The notes under the pieces are model-generated. The model was given only the letters and a program-made list of their open reading frames with translations, did no database searches and was not told the origin of the DNA. Shown one piece after another: positions 1-11,000 of a stretch of DNA of 64,000 bases. The translations under genes were made by a program, and so were the position numbers. How positions within the stretch are numbered: the stretch's first letter is position 1; every line of letters begins with the position of its first letter. The stretch is from Prorocentrum cordatum (lineage: Eukaryota; Sar; Dinophyceae; Prorocentrales; Prorocentraceae). The DNA is taken from assembly GCA_963575745.1 (NCBI GenBank), contig CAUYUJ010016689.1:137001-201000 (forward strand), written 5' to 3'.

Positions 1-179
1 TGGGTCGTCATAGATCCATTTTGGGGGCCTTTGGGGCGATCTTGTGGGCCGCTGAGGCCGTCGGAAGGCAGTAAAAATAATGAGGTTCGCAATTTGCGAT
101 GCGGGCCTCTCCGGGCCTTTTTTGGAGGGCATCCTGCGCCATGTTGGGCGCATATTGAGCCGCCTGGGAAATGTTTCGC

Positions 180-2545
180 AACACGGTCAGACAGGAGGCA
201 TGCCAGCGCCTCGGCGCCGTGGGCGCATTGCCGCACACCGGTGGACGCGCTGGTCCTCTCCCTGGCCAGGATCGGCTGGAGGACCGCCGACGGCCACTAC
301 CTGGTCGCCGAGGACGGCCACTCCATGGACCTCCTTCTCATGGGCCCCCGTCAGCTTGGGCTCTTGGCGGCAGCGGGGGCGCGCAGGGCCTCCGACAGGG
401 CCGAACTGGCGCGCTTTGGACACGGCGCGGCCCCCCCGATGCCGCTGTTCTGGGAGGCGCTCTCGGAGGTCCCGGGCCGCGCAGCAGGTTTGAGGCGCGG
501 GAGAAGGCGGCAGTCGTGAGCTACCTCTCCAACGCTCACTGGCCGCAGACACGCGTGCACGCCGCTGGCGAGCGGGATCACCCGCGGTGCTGCGCCTGCG
601 GAGCGGCGCGCGGCAGCCTCCGGCACAGGCTCTTTGAGTGCCCAGTCCTCGCTGGGGCGCGCCGCGACTCGGTCTCGGATCGCTTTCGGAGGTGCGCCCG
701 TCGGGCCAGGGACCGCAGCGAGGCGGCGGGCGAGAACTTTGCTCGAGGCTGGCTGTCTGGCCCTCCCAGAGCTGCTTGGCGCACCGACGCCATGGTTGTG
801 ATGTGGGTCAACAGGCCTGAGGACGGGCTGCTGCGGGGCCGCCTACTCCTGGACGGGTCGGCCATCGACCCCGAGCACGAGAGCCTCCGCCGCGCGGGCT
901 GGAGCATCGTGCAGTGCGACGCGGACGGCAACCTGGAGACCGCGGTCTACGGCACCGTCCGCCTGGACCTCTGCCCCTTCCAGACGGCCAATGACGGCGA
1001 GGGCTTCGCGGTTTGGATGCTGAGCCGCTTCGCGGGGCCCAACGTGGAGGAATTCAGCATCGACTGCGCCTCCACCGTCGGCTGCCTCAAGCTCGGCCGC
1101 AGGTGCGCGACGGCGTTGGGCAAGCCGAGCGCGCACCTCTGGTCGGCCATCCACGCGTCGCTCGACGTCGACACGCACAAGGTGACGAAGGTGGCGGCCC
1201 ACTGCAGGGCCGAGGACGTTCGTGGGGGCAGGATCTCGGAGGCGTACTGGCGGGGCAAATCTCACGCGGACCACTGGGCCATGACAGGTGCGCACCTCCA
1301 CAGGTGCAGCGCCATCGCGAGCTGTGAGTTCTTCGGCGCTATGCTGGCGGTGCTGGAGCTCTCCCGCTGGATCGCGCAGGCCTCCCTCATCTGGCAGGGC
1401 ATCGAGGGCGAGGACTGCCGGGGTCCCCCCGAGGCGAGCGAGAGGCGGAGCGCATCCTGCGCGGAACCCGTGGTGGAGCAGCAAGGCCGCCAGCAGCCAG
1501 AAGGAGGAGGAGGAGCTACAAGCGGCGCTGGCATGGAGGCAGCCTGGGCCTCGGCGGCACGCGCTGGTGGGGTCGCCCTCGGGGCGGCGGCCTTCTCCGT
1601 CGCTGGCCGCGCCCTCTCCTACGCCAGGGGCGGTGCTGATGGCGGCGAGCAGGAGCTGGTGGCCTGCGCCAACTGCGGCGCCTATGCGAGGCTGGGCGGC
1701 AGGGCGGGTGCAAGGCCCAAGCTCAAGGACCGCTGTCCTGGCTGGCTTGCCTGCCCAAAGCCATGCGGAACCAGCGGCCCCTGCGGGAACGGGGCTTGCA
1801 TCCCGCTGGCAAGGCCCACGGCGGCAACAAGCGGGCCAAGGACTCCGAGGCCCCCCGCCTCCGCAAGGAGGCGGCCGTCCCCACCGACGCCAGGATCCGC
1901 TTCCTGGATTAGTTCGGGGTCCGCCCCCCCGACCCCGCGGACGGCGAGCCCGTGGTGCCTGGAGGCCCTGCTGGTGGCCCTGGCGCCGCCGCTGCCGCCC
2001 CAGCGGCGACTGGGGCGCCCGCCGCAGGTGCGAGCGGGCCGGCGGCCAGCTCGAGGCAGGCCTGGCTCGACGCGTGCGGCCTTGACGAGGCGGCGCTGCG
2101 GAGCTGGGCCGATGCGGCTGAAGCTAGCCTAGAGGAGAGGCGGCGGCGGAAGCGGCCCCGCGATGAGGAGAGCGACTGGGCCGCGCGAGGGGCGCGGCCG
2201 CTCGCTCTGGCGTATCGCTGCGCATCGCGCCGGCTTCGCCTCCCGACCCCTCGGGCTCCTGGGCTCTTGGGGTGGCGCTGGTCCGAATCGGCCCGCGCCG
2301 TTTTTCTGCCTCCTGGGGCTCCGCCCTGCTCGGGGTCGGCCCTTGGAGGCCCTGGGGTGGCGTGGGGCCCGATGAGGCCCGCGCCTGTTTTTCTTGCCTC
2401 CTGGGGCTCGCGCGCGCTGCGCCGCGCGCGCCCTGCACGGGGGCGGCCCTTGTAGGCCCTCTGGGACAGGCCCAGAGGAGGCCTCGGGCTTTGGCGCCTC
2501 AGTGGCGCCCCTCTAGCCTGTCTAGGCCCCGCAAAACCAGAATCA
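180..2545 (+). mobile_element. LINE copy A, 5'-truncated non-LTR retrotransposon
   Basis: This is the 3' part of a non-LTR retrotransposon. It matches by eye, over most of its length, the minus-strand copy at 8044-11800. The reverse transcriptase is missing, so the copy is 5' truncated. What remains is the connection region after RT, an RNase H domain, a Cys-rich tail and a 3' UTR (about 2170-2545). The UTR has an internal direct repeat about 90 bp apart, beginning GTTTTTCT(T)GCCTCCTGGGG. The element is followed directly by the 20-bp minisatellite that also surrounds the other copy. Identification rests on protein similarity between the two copies and on the RNase H motifs. Confidence 0.75.
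193..2170 (+). pseudogene. LINE ORF2 remnant: post-RT region, RNase H and Cys-rich tail
   Basis: The coding sequence survives in three frames. Positions 193-485 (LVLSLARIGW, MDLLLMGPRQLGL) match the region after RT in copy B. Positions 490-1745 carry a Cys/His cluster (CCACGAA...HRLFECPVL) and an RNase H domain with candidate acidic residues: Asp in LLLDGSA (about 850), Glu in NDGEGFAVWML (about 995), Asp in FSIDCAST (about 1060) and Asp in SHADHWAM (about 1265). Positions 1745-2170 carry the C-terminal tail, preceded by CANCGAYARLGG, a probable zinc ligand pair. Frameshifts near 485 and 1745 and an in-frame TAG at 1910-1912 make it a pseudogene. In a live element the RNase H would degrade the RNA strand of the RNA-DNA hybrid. 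Confidence 0.75.
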
Positions 2546-2549
2546 TAAC

Positions 2550-2640
2550 TATTGGAGCATGGCAGACCACGCAGGAACACGGCAGACCAAACAGGAGCAC
2601 GGCAGACCGCACAGGAACACGGCAGACCATTTGAGCACGG
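2550..2640 (+). repeat. 20-bp minisatellite, minus orientation
   Basis: About four copies of ACAGGAGCACGGCAGACC-type units lie just after LINE copy A. This is the reverse complement of the TGCCGTGCTCCTGTGTGGTC array at 5640-12062. Relative to LINE orientation, it follows both LINE copies in the same sense. Confidence 0.85.
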
Positions 2641-2716
2641 AGGAGGAGGAGGAGGAGGAGGAGGAGGAGGAGGAGGAGGAGGAGGAGGAAGAGGGAGAGG
2701 AGGAGGAGGAGGAAAC
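2640..2716 (+). repeat. (GGA)n microsatellite
   Basis: An almost pure run of AGG/GGA trinucleotides. All ORFs through it are polyGlu/polyGly artefacts. Confidence 0.95.
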
Positions 2717-3165
2717 CAGACGGTTTCAAAGGCCAGTCCGAAGGCATTTATAGCGGATGTCTCGAGCGAAAGTTGATGTGACGTTGATTTTGAACGAAGG
2801 TGTTGAAACCAATAGGTTGGTCAATAATTTTGTTTCTTGTACCATTGTTGAGGTCATCCAAGCGCGTTCCGAAAAGGATGTCTCAAGTCAGCTCGTGGCG
2901 CATTTTTTGAGGATGTCTCAGACGAGTCGGCGGTTTTGAAGTTCCGAGAGTACCAGCGATTTCAACATCTCCATGTTCCGAGGATGTCCCTGGCGAGACG
3001 TCCATTCCCCAAACAGCTTGCTGAACGGGGTGTTGTTGTGGTAGAAACTAACTCCGGCCGAGGGAAGTCGGAGCAGAAACATCCTCACAACAATTTTATG
3101 GTTTTGGCCGTTTCGCTTGAGACATTCTCACACTCTCGTTTCTGAGTTGGCCGGGATTGGCCGTT
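2717..3165. other. Spacer without recognisable gene
   Basis: AT-richer sequence between the GGA tract and the 64-bp satellite. It holds scattered GAGGATGTC(T/C)C strings that resemble the reverse complement of the satellite core (GAGACATCCTC), so it is probably decayed satellite-related DNA. Only ORFs of 60-70 codons occur, and none is recognisable. Confidence 0.4.
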
Positions 3166-3180
3166 TCGCTTAAAACATCC

Positions 3181-3884
3181 TCAAAAAGTTGCGCTCCAGG
3201 ACGCCGCGCGAGAGGTGGTCCGGGCCGTTTCGCCTGAGACATCCTCAAAAAGTTGCGCTCCGGGACGCCGCGCGAGAGGTGGTCCGGGCCGTTTCGCTTG
3301 AGACATCCTCGAAACTCTGAGCCCCGAGGTGCCGTGCGAGAGGTGGTCCGGGCCGTTTCGCCTGAGACATCCTCGAAAAGTTGCGCTCCGGGACGCCGCG
3401 CGAGAGGTGGTCCGGGCCGTTTCGCCTGAGACATCCTCAAAAAGTTGCGCTCCGGGACGCCGCGCGAGAGGTGGTCCGGGCCGTTTCGCTTGAGACATCC
3501 TCGAAACTCTGAGCCCCGAGGTGCCGTGCGAGAGGTGGTTCGGGCCGTTTCGCTTGAGACATCCTCGAAATTCTGAGCTCTGAGATGCCTTGCGCGAGGT
3601 GGTCCGGCCCATTTCGCTTGAGACATCCTCGAAACTCTGACTTCGGAGATGCCGCGCGAGAGGTGGTCCGGCCCGTTTCGCCTGAGACATCCTCGAACTT
3701 CTGAGCTCTGAGATGCCCTGCGCGAGGTGGTCCGGCCCGTCTCGCCTGAGACATCCTTGCAACTCTGAGCTCTGAGATGCCGTGCGCAAGGTGGTCCGGC
3801 CTGTTTCGCACAAGACATTCTCGCAACTCTGAGCTCTCAGATGCTGCGCGAGAGGTGGTCCAGCCTGGGCGCCCAGAAGACCAC
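3181..3884 (+). repeat. 64-bp tandem satellite, 11 units
   Basis: Units start every 64 bp at 3181, 3245, 3309 and so on to 3821. The core is CCGTTTCGCCTGAGACATCC followed by a variable TCRAAA..TGAG segment and CGCGAGAGGTGGTCC. Two subtypes (AAAAAGTTGCGCTCCGGG and GAAACTCTGAGCYCY) are interleaved, which suggests higher-order homogenisation. Related single units reappear at 4530-4615 and 5085-5255. The long minus-strand ORFs (such as 3096-3818) exist because 64-bp units shift the frame; they are not genes. Confidence 0.95.
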
Positions 3885-3889
3885 ATGTT

Positions 3890-5308
3890 ACATATCCTCC
3901 ATGGGACCCTGCGAGCCTCAGGAGGCCCCAGAGAGGTCCAGGAGGCCGCAGGACGCCCAGGACAGGCCCCAGGGGCCCCCAGGAGATTCCCAGGAGGCTC
4001 CCAGGAGGCCCCAGGAGGCCCTCTATCAGAACGTGTCAAGTTGATACACATCCGGTGTCGATTCGTTGATTTTTCCTGCTCTTGTGCCCCCCCCCCCCCT
4101 CTCCATTTTGAGGGGCCCAAGCGGCCACAGGTTAGATCAACCCTGGGAGCCCCAAGATGCTTCAGGAAACCTCAGGTGGAGTTCAGGAGGCCACAGGAGG
4201 CCCAGGAGGAAGCTCCAGGAGGTCCCCAGGAGGCACCAGGAGGCACCAGGAGGCCGCAGGACGCCCAGGACAGGCCCCAGGGGTCTCCAGGAGATTCCCA
4301 GGAGGCTCCCAGGAGGCCCAGGAGGCCGCCTATCAGAACGTGTCAAGTTAATACACATCCGGTGCCGATTCGTTGATTTTTCCTGCTCTTGTGCCCCCCC
4401 CTCTATTTGGAGAGGCCCAAACGGCCACAGGTTAGATATCCCCCCTGGGAGCCCCAAGAGGCTTCAGGAAACCCCAGGTGGAGTTCACGAGGCCACAGGA
4501 GGCCCAGGAGGAAGCTCCAGACATCGTCGCACCTCTGGGGTCCGAGATGCCGCGCGCGAGGTTGTCCAGCCCGTTACGCTGGAGACATCCTCGCAACTCT
4601 GGGCTCCGAGATGCCTTTCGGGATGAAGAGGAGGTGGACGAGGAGGAGGAGGAGGAGGAGGAGGAGGAGGAGGAGGAGGAGGAGATGGAAGGGAGAAGGA
4701 GGAGGCGGATGATGTGCATGAGGGAGCAGGCAGGAGGAGGGGGAGGCTCCAGAGAGCTTCAGGAGGCCGCAGGACGCCCAGGACAGGCCCCAAGGGGTCC
4801 GCAGGAGATTCCCAGGAGGCTCCCAGGAGGCCCCAGGAGGCCCTCTATCAGAACGTGTCAAGTTAATTCACTTCCGGTGTCGATTTGTTGATTTTTCCTG
4901 CTCTTGTGGCCCCCCCTGTATTTTGAGGGGCCCAAGCGGCCACAGGTTAGATATCCCCCCTGGGAGCCCCAAGAGGCTTCAGGAAACCCCAGGTGGAGTT
5001 CACGAGGCCACAGGAGGCCCAGGATGAAGCCCCAGGAGGTCCCCAGGAGGCCCCAGCAGGCACCAGGAGGCCCCCGCAACTCGGAGCTCTGAGACGCCGC
5101 GCTCGAGGTGGTCCGGCCCGTTTCGCCTGAGACTTCCTCGCAGCACGGTTCGCCCGAGACATCGTCGCAACTCTGGGGTCTGAAATGCCGCGCGCGAGGT
5201 GGTCCAGCCCGTTACGCTGGAGACATCCTCGCAACTCTGGGCTCCGAGATGCCTTTCGGGATGAAGAGGAGGTGGACGAGGAGGAGGAGGAGGAGGAGGA
5301 GGAGGAGG
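3890..5308 (+). repeat. Compound long-unit repeats with (GGA)n cores
   Basis: Units of roughly 300-515 bp share CTATCAGAACGTGTCAAGTT (4023, 4330 and 4845), followed by a TTGATTTTTCCTGCTCTTGTG block and a poly-C tract. They are separated by CCAGGAGGCCCCAGGAGG-type purine-rich stretches. Two copies (4540-4700 and 5170-5308) add one satellite unit, GATGCCTTTCGGGATGAAGAG and a (GGA)n run. No coding potential is credible. Confidence 0.85.
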
Positions 5309-5639
5309 CATGTTTTAACATGCCATGCCAGCCCGCACTGGACGGGCACGCAGTCGACCTTGGAAACCGCAGTGGGTCTAAAAACCCTGTTTGGGGATAC
5401 TGCACTCCGGCTATAATTTTTAGCATAAGGCGTCTTAAGATTCGACCCCCGAGATCGCCAATTGCAGAGGATGTCTCTGGCGATACGCTCGTTTTTGGAA
5501 CCCGACGGAACGAGGACGAAGAGTGCCGGTTCTTTGAGTTCGCGTGCGCGCCCGCATGGATTTGCACGCAATGCGACATGGGTGCACATGGGGCACCCAC
5601 ATTTCAACAGCTACCAGCAGCTACACCACACCATGGTAG
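5309..5639. other. Spacer with a short perfect hairpin
   Basis: Non-repetitive spacer. It contains the inverted repeat GGCATGTT-TT-AACATGCC at 5308-5325. No gene or known element was recognised. Confidence 0.4.
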
Positions 5640-6051
5640 CAAAAACAGTCATGTGGCCTGCCGTGCTCCTGTGTGATCTGCCGTGCTCCTGTGTGATCTG
5701 CTGTGCTCCTGTGGTCTGCCGCGCTCCTGCGACCTGTCATGCTCCTGTGTGTTCTGCTGTGCTTCTGTGGTCTGCCGTGCTTCGTGGGGTCAACCGAGCT
5801 TCTGTGGTCTGCCGTGCCTATGTGGTCTGCCGTCATTCCTCGTGCTATGCCGTGCTCTTAGGTGGTTTGCCGAGCTTCTGTGACATGCTTTGTTGTGTTC
5901 CTGTGGACTGCCATGCTCATGCGTGGTCTGCCGTACCCCTGCGTGGTTTGCCGTGCTCCTGCCAGCTGCCGTGCTCCTGTGATCCGCCGGGCTCCTGTGG
6001 TCACCGTGCTCCTGTGCTCTGCCGCATCCCTGTAGTCTGTCCTGCTGTTAT
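5640..6051 (+). repeat. 20-bp minisatellite, first block
   Basis: Degenerate tandem copies of TGCCGTGCTCCTGTGTGGTC. The block stops abruptly at 6051, where the SL-headed retrocopy begins, and resumes at 7543 on its other side. Confidence 0.95.
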
Positions 6052-6069
6052 GTGAAGTGAAGTGAAGTG
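6052..6069 (-). repeat. Short tandem 3' tail of the retrocopy
   Basis: Three GTGAA units on the + strand (CACTTC-type on the minus strand) at the 3' boundary of the retrocopy, comparable to microsatellite tails of LINEs. Confidence 0.55.
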
Positions 6070-6261
6070 CCGAGGCCGTAAAGGCTATTTAAAAGGCCCA
6101 CTCAGGACCTTTGCCTCGGGACAGGGGGCAGCCGACAGGCTTCGCTATCGGGCCCTCACTTCGATCCCGCTACTGGAAGCGCTCGACTGCATAGAGACGT
6201 GTAGGCAAGACGTGCGCATACAAATATATGAAGCTTCTCTCTCCGTGCGTGACGGCTCGGG

Positions 6262-7500
6262 TCAATTCCAAGTGTTGAAAGACGACACCAACACCAGTAG
6301 GTTTCGCCACCTCTCAACCGTCATCCCTGGTGGCATAAGCGGCGCCTCTTTCACCCTCCACGAGAAGCGAACCGGCTTGGCTGCCCCTAGCATCGAGGAA
6401 GAGAGGCCGAAAGCTTCAGCCTCCAGGTAGCACCTCATCTCCTCGGCCTCCTGACGCGGGAGGTGGTACGGGCCCTCGGCGTAAAAGGGGCCGCAACGGA
6501 ACGACGTGCACTCCACTTCGACGGCGTCAGCGCTCAGGAAGCGGACCTGCTTGCTCACGCACACGAGGGGCTTGGTCATGACTGCTGCTGTCGCCGTTGT
6601 GGTCCCATCGGCCTTGAGACCCTCCAGGACCTCCGAGCCGAGGCCGTCGGACAGCTCGTCGATCTGGCGGCTCACCACGAACCCGCCCGAGTTCGCCGAG
6701 AACGCGTCCTGCTGCGGTGGCGGCGCATCTGCGCCTGCCGCACCGCTCTCCAGCGGCCCATTGGCGGGCGACGCCTGGCCCAGCGGCCCGCGCGCAGGGC
6801 GCGGCACGTGGCGGGCAGTCACCCCCCGCAGGGGCCCCTGCACTGCACACGGGCCCTGCACTTCCGCCAAGCCCGACCGCGGACTGAGGCCCGGCGCAGG
6901 GCGACACGCGCCGCCTCTCTCCAAGCCCACCTCGCCAGGGCCGCCCGCAGGAGCGACGCCGAGGGCTGCGAGGAGGATGTCGACATGCCGCTCCCGCTCG
7001 GCCCACTCTCCCCTGGGGGCCTGTGGGGCCAGGAGGGGGCGGCACCAGCTCCAAGTGCCGACAGCGCCTGCGGCGCGATCGGGTCGTCCGCGAACCTGTC
7101 GGGCCTCCTCGCCGCAGGCTCGGCCAGGCAGACCCGGACCTCGCACTCGCTGCGCCTCTGCCCGCGCGGCCGCGGCAGGCGGGGCCCACGCTGGGCGTGC
7201 CGCCATGCCGCCAGCGGCGCTCCCGCGAGGGGCAGGCGCGCGGCGTGGCAGCCGCCGTTCCTCTTGAAGGCGTCCGCCTGCGGCAAGGGCGCGGTCATCC
7301 TCCTGCGCCGCGAGCACATGAGCAACCAGCGAGAGCCGCCGCCCAACGCTCGAAGAGACGTCGAGCAGCTGCCGCAGGGCCTCCAGCTCGCACTTGGCCT
7401 GCTCCAGCTCCTTGACCAGTCGCCAGACCAGCTGCTCAGCGGCACCGCGCGCGGCACTCGAGCGCGGGTTCCCTCCAGGGGGGCCTCCCGCAGGCACCAT
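6262..7500 (-). CDS. Uncharacterised ORF of the SL-headed retrocopy (412 aa)
   Basis: I do not recognise this protein. The ATG at 7498-7500 is the first on the strand after the SL remnant, about 42 nt downstream of it, so this start is preferred over the upstream TTG at 7530. Residues about 20-60 form a leucine-rich, possible coiled-coil segment (LVKELEQAKCELEALRQLL). The middle is Ala/Arg/Pro/Gly-rich low complexity, and another minus frame there (near 6980-7290) looks equally protein-like, so frameshifts are possible. The last about 150 residues look like an ordinary globular domain. It could be the first ORF of a LINE or a processed copy of a host gene. Confidence 0.4.
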   Translation of the reverse strand: MVPAGGPPGGNPRSSAARGAAEQLVWRLVKELEQAKCELEALRQLLDVSSSVGRRLSLVAHVLAAQEDDRALAAGGRLQEERRLPRRAPAPRGSAAGGMAARPAWAPPAAAARAEAQRVRGPGLPGRACGEEARQVRGRPDRAAGAVGTWSWCRPLLAPQAPRGEWAERERHVDILLAALGVAPAGGPGEVGLERGGACRPAPGLSPRSGLAEVQGPCAVQGPLRGVTARHVPRPARGPLGQASPANGPLESGAAGADAPPPQQDAFSANSGGFVVSRQIDELSDGLGSEVLEGLKADGTTTATAAVMTKPLVCVSKQVRFLSADAVEVECTSFRCGPFYAEGPYHLPRQEAEEMRCYLEAEAFGLSSSMLGAAKPVRFSWRVKEAPLMPPGMTVERWRNLLVLVSSFNTWN

Positions 7501-7526
7501 GCTCGCGCCGCCCGCCACGCAAGGGT

Positions 7527-7542
7527 CCAAAATGGCTACGGA
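7527..7542 (-). other. Dinoflagellate spliced-leader relic (5' 16 nt)
   Basis: On the minus strand the sequence is TCCGTAGCCATTTTGG, identical to the first 16 nt of DinoSL. It then diverges (ACCC instead of CTCAAG). It sits at the 5' boundary of the retrocopy, directly against the minisatellite. Confidence 0.75.
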
Positions 7543-8043
7543 CCGTGTTCCTGTGTGGTCTACCGTGCTCCTGGGGTCTGCCGTGCTCCTGTTTTGTTTG
7601 CCGTGCTCCTGCGGGCTCTGCCGGGTTCCTGTGCTCCGCCGTGATCCTAGGGTCCGCCGTGCTCATATGATTTGCAACGTTCCTGCCGTGGTCTGCCAGT
7701 GCTTCTGCCGTGTTCCTGTAATCTGCCGTGCGCATGTGTAGTCTGCCGAGCTCCTTGGGGGTCTGCCGTGTTCCTGTGGTCTGCCGTGCTCCTCAGACGT
7801 ACAGCGTTCCTGTGGAATTTGCCGTGCTCTTGTGTGGTGTGCCGTGCCCATGTGGTCTGCCGTGGTCCTGTGTAGTATGCCATGCTCCTGTGTGGTCTAC
7901 CGTGCTCTTGTGCTCTGCCGTGGTCCTGTGGTCTGCCGTTCTCATGTGGTCTGCCGTGCTCCTATGATTTGCAATGCTCTTGAACAGTTTGCCGTGCTCT
8001 TAGGTGGTCTGCCGTGCTCCTGTGATATGCCGTGCTCCTGTGT
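7543..8043 (+). repeat. 20-bp minisatellite, second block
   Basis: The array TGCCGTGCTCCTGTGTGGTC resumes and runs to the 3' tail of LINE copy B. Confidence 0.95.
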
Positions 8044-8062
8044 GGTTAAAGTTAAAGTTAAA
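8044..8062 (-). repeat. (TTTAAC)3 LINE 3' tail
   Basis: GTTAAAGTTAAAGTTAAAG on the + strand lies between the minisatellite and the 3' UTR of LINE copy B. It marks the 3' end of the insertion. Confidence 0.75.
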
Positions 8063-11000
8063 GACGGGGCCTTCAAGGCAAGAGGGGTTCCCAACAAAAC
8101 ACGGACAGGGCCAGACGGGACCCACGTTCCCGAGAGAAGCCGAGTCCCATGCAAGCACCGAAGGCCACGGAAGCCTACTCACTACAGGGAGCAGCAGGCG
8201 TGAGCCTCACAGATGCTTATCTTTCACTCACTCTCGGACGGATCGCCGCGGCGCGCCAGACGGCGGCGCACCTTGCGGTCCTCCAGGGCGTCGACCGCTG
8301 CGCTGGCCGCGGCGGAGAGCTCCTCCTCGGTGATCCTGAAAGCGCCGAGGAGCCCAGCTCTCGTCGCAGTTGGTCGCTGCAGAGGCTGGCTGGCGGCGGC
8401 CGCTGCAGCGAGCGCAGCCGCAGGGGCCTCGCCCAGGCTCCCCGAGGCCGCCTCAGGCGCCGCGGCAGCCGCTGGAGCGCTGCCCGCACTGCTCGCAGCG
8501 GACGAGGCGCCGACAGCTGGCTCTGCTGCGATGCCGAGCCACTCCAGGTACCGCTCCTGGGCATGTCCTGGCACTGGCCCTAGCGAACGCAACGCAGGGA
8601 TGCCCTCACCCTTCACTCTCTGCCTGGCGGCTCGTGGCTTGCCTCCTGGATGGAGTCCCCGTAGCCACAGGCTGCGCTGGTTCCTGCCTGACTTGTCAGC
8701 CTTGTCGCCTGGGCACCGCTCCTTGAGGCGAGGCTTCACCCCCGAGCGGCCGCCCAGCACCATGTAGGCGCCGCACTTGGAGCATGCCACGATCTCTTGG
8801 GTGCTTCGCCTTCTCCAGCACAGGCGTAGGACAGGGCGTGCCCCAGGATGCTGAAGGCGACGGCGCTGGCCGAGAGGGCGACCGAACTGCTGCCAGTCGA
8901 GCGGGCGCTCTCCAGGCGTGGCCGCTTGGCCAGAGGCCCAGCGCCAGCGGCCTCCTCAGCCGCCCGGGACGCCTCGGCGGCCGCAAACCGCATTTGGCGC
9001 CGCTCAGCAGCAGGAGGGAGCCCTTCGCAATCCTTGGCCGCAATGCCTTGCCGGATGATGGCGGCCTGACAGATCCAGCGTCCAAGCTCCCGCACAATCT
9101 CCGCCAGCGCGTGGTGCTCGCCAACCGTCTGCCTGCCCACCGCATGCATCTGGGCCCCCATCTTGGCGAGGCGGTCTGCGTGCTCGTTGCCGCGCCTCTG
9201 GGCCTCCGTCAGGAGCCCGTCGAGTACCGCCTGCCTCGAGCAGTGGGCTGGCACCTTCTTCACCTCGAAAGTACCTGGCTCGAAGGCTGCCAGGATCCTG
9301 CTCCACAATGGGCGTTGGCCCTGCTGGGCGCCGTGGCGTACGCACGCCCTCCTTGCAGGCAGGTCACTGTGGCGCTGCAGTCGATGTTGACCTCCTGCGC
9401 CGCTGGCCCCGCATAGTTGGCGAGCATCCAGACAGCGAAGTTCTCGCCGTCCTTGGCCGTCTGCTGCGGGCAGAGGTCTCGCCTGACGGTGCCGTGCACT
9501 CCTGCGACCAGGTTGCCGTCGTCGTCGCATTGCGCAATGGCCCAGCCCGCACGGCGCAAGGCCCCAAACTGCGGCTCGAACGCCGAGCCATCGAGGTACA
9601 GCTTGCCGTTGAGCTTATCATCGGCTGGCCTGCGGACCTACTGCACACTCTGGTGCGGGCAGCCAGCAGCGGGCGAAGTTCTCGCCTGAGCACTCGCCAA
9701 GGGCCCGCGCCCGCTCCGCACACCGCTTCAGCCGTGCAGACACCCCGTCACGCCGCTGGGGCTCCAGAACGGGGCATTCGAACAAGCGGTGCCACAAGGT
9801 GCCTCGCTCAGCCCCGCAACAGCAGCAACGCGCATGTCCCCGCTCCCCAGCATCAAAGAGCCTGGCCTGCGTCCAGTGCGTGTTGGAGATGTAGGCACCG
9901 AGCGCGTTCTGCTCCCTCACGCTCAGCTCGCTATCTGGCCCGAGCAACCGTCCGATGGCGTCCCAGTATAGCGGCCGCTGCAAGAGGGGGTCATGGCTGA
10001 GCTTCCGCATCTCGTGGCGATCAGAGGCACGCCGAGCACCGAGGCCAGCCTCCAAGCCCAACTCCCGAGGCCCGAGGAGCATGAGGTCGAGCTCGTCGCC
10101 GAGGTCCGTGACCAGGCATCGCTCGGACTTGAAGTACCAGCCAATCCGCGCGAGGGTCAGCACCGCCGCATCGATGGGGGAGGCACAGTGCTTCCACGGC
10201 GTGTCGGCACTGGCGTGCCTGGTCGCCGCAGCCTCTAGCCCCCGCGCCATCATCCTGAGCGGCAGCTCGCCTGACTGCAGCAGGCCCGCCAGCATCTGGA
10301 CTGCGTGGCCGGCCGTGAGGACCGACCGCATGATCCAGGTCACGCCTCCTCCTGAGCTCGGCGCAGCGCATGCGCAGCCCTAGCGCAGCGCCCATGGGGA
10401 GCGCTCCTGCGCTGCGGCACGCCGCAAGCCTCCAGCTGTGAAACTCGCCGTCCGCGATGCCTGTGACAGTGCGACCCCACACCATGCTGGCCGCGGGTCC
10501 AGCCTTGTGGATCAGGTCCACATCCACGCCAGCGGCACGAAGGCAGCCCAGCCTGCGCGCTCGGCGAAGTGCTCCAGCGGCTCGCACTCGGCCCTCGTGC
10601 ACTCCCTGGCCTGCAAGGTCTTGCGAAAAGGTCCAGCCCTGCGACTTCCAGTGCTCGCCAAGCTGGCGTCCCAGGCTGGGGCTCGAGGTGAGATAGGTGG
10701 TCTTGGCGGCACTGAGGGGCAGATGCTGACCTCGGAGGAGGCGAGCCACTTCCAGCCCAGCGCTGCAACGTTTTGCGGCGACCAGCCGTTCAGTGCCCAC
10801 GGCCTGCAGCGCGATGTCGTCGACGACGTTGCGAGCGACCACCAGTGGCCTGTCACCCGCCGAGGCAGCACGGAGGGCTGCAAGCACAGGCAGCTTGGCC
10901 ACGGTGGCGGCACACGCACACCCCGCCAACACTTTCCCGTTCGTGCCGAACGACTCGGTTGCCAGGCCCACGAAGCAAATGAAACGCGGGCTCTGGTAGA

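Larger units (their letters stand above)
6052..7542 (-). mobile_element. SL-headed retrocopy inserted in the minisatellite
   Basis: Read on the minus strand, the segment starts exactly at the minisatellite junction with TCCGTAGCCATTTTGG. These are the first 16 nt of the dinoflagellate spliced leader, including the permitted leading T. It continues through a short leader and one long ORF and ends in a short tandem tail (6052-6069, CACTTC repeats) before the minisatellite resumes. The SL at the 5' end, no evident intron, a repetitive 3' tail and insertion into a tandem array fit reverse transcription of a trans-spliced mRNA, or a full-length LINE-like element. No target site duplication could be assigned in the repetitive flank. 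Confidence 0.65.

Noticed and set aside
171-2132. A single 653-codon ORF
   Set aside because: Only 490-1745 of it is in the coding frame of the LINE remnant; comparison with copy B shows the rest is out of frame.
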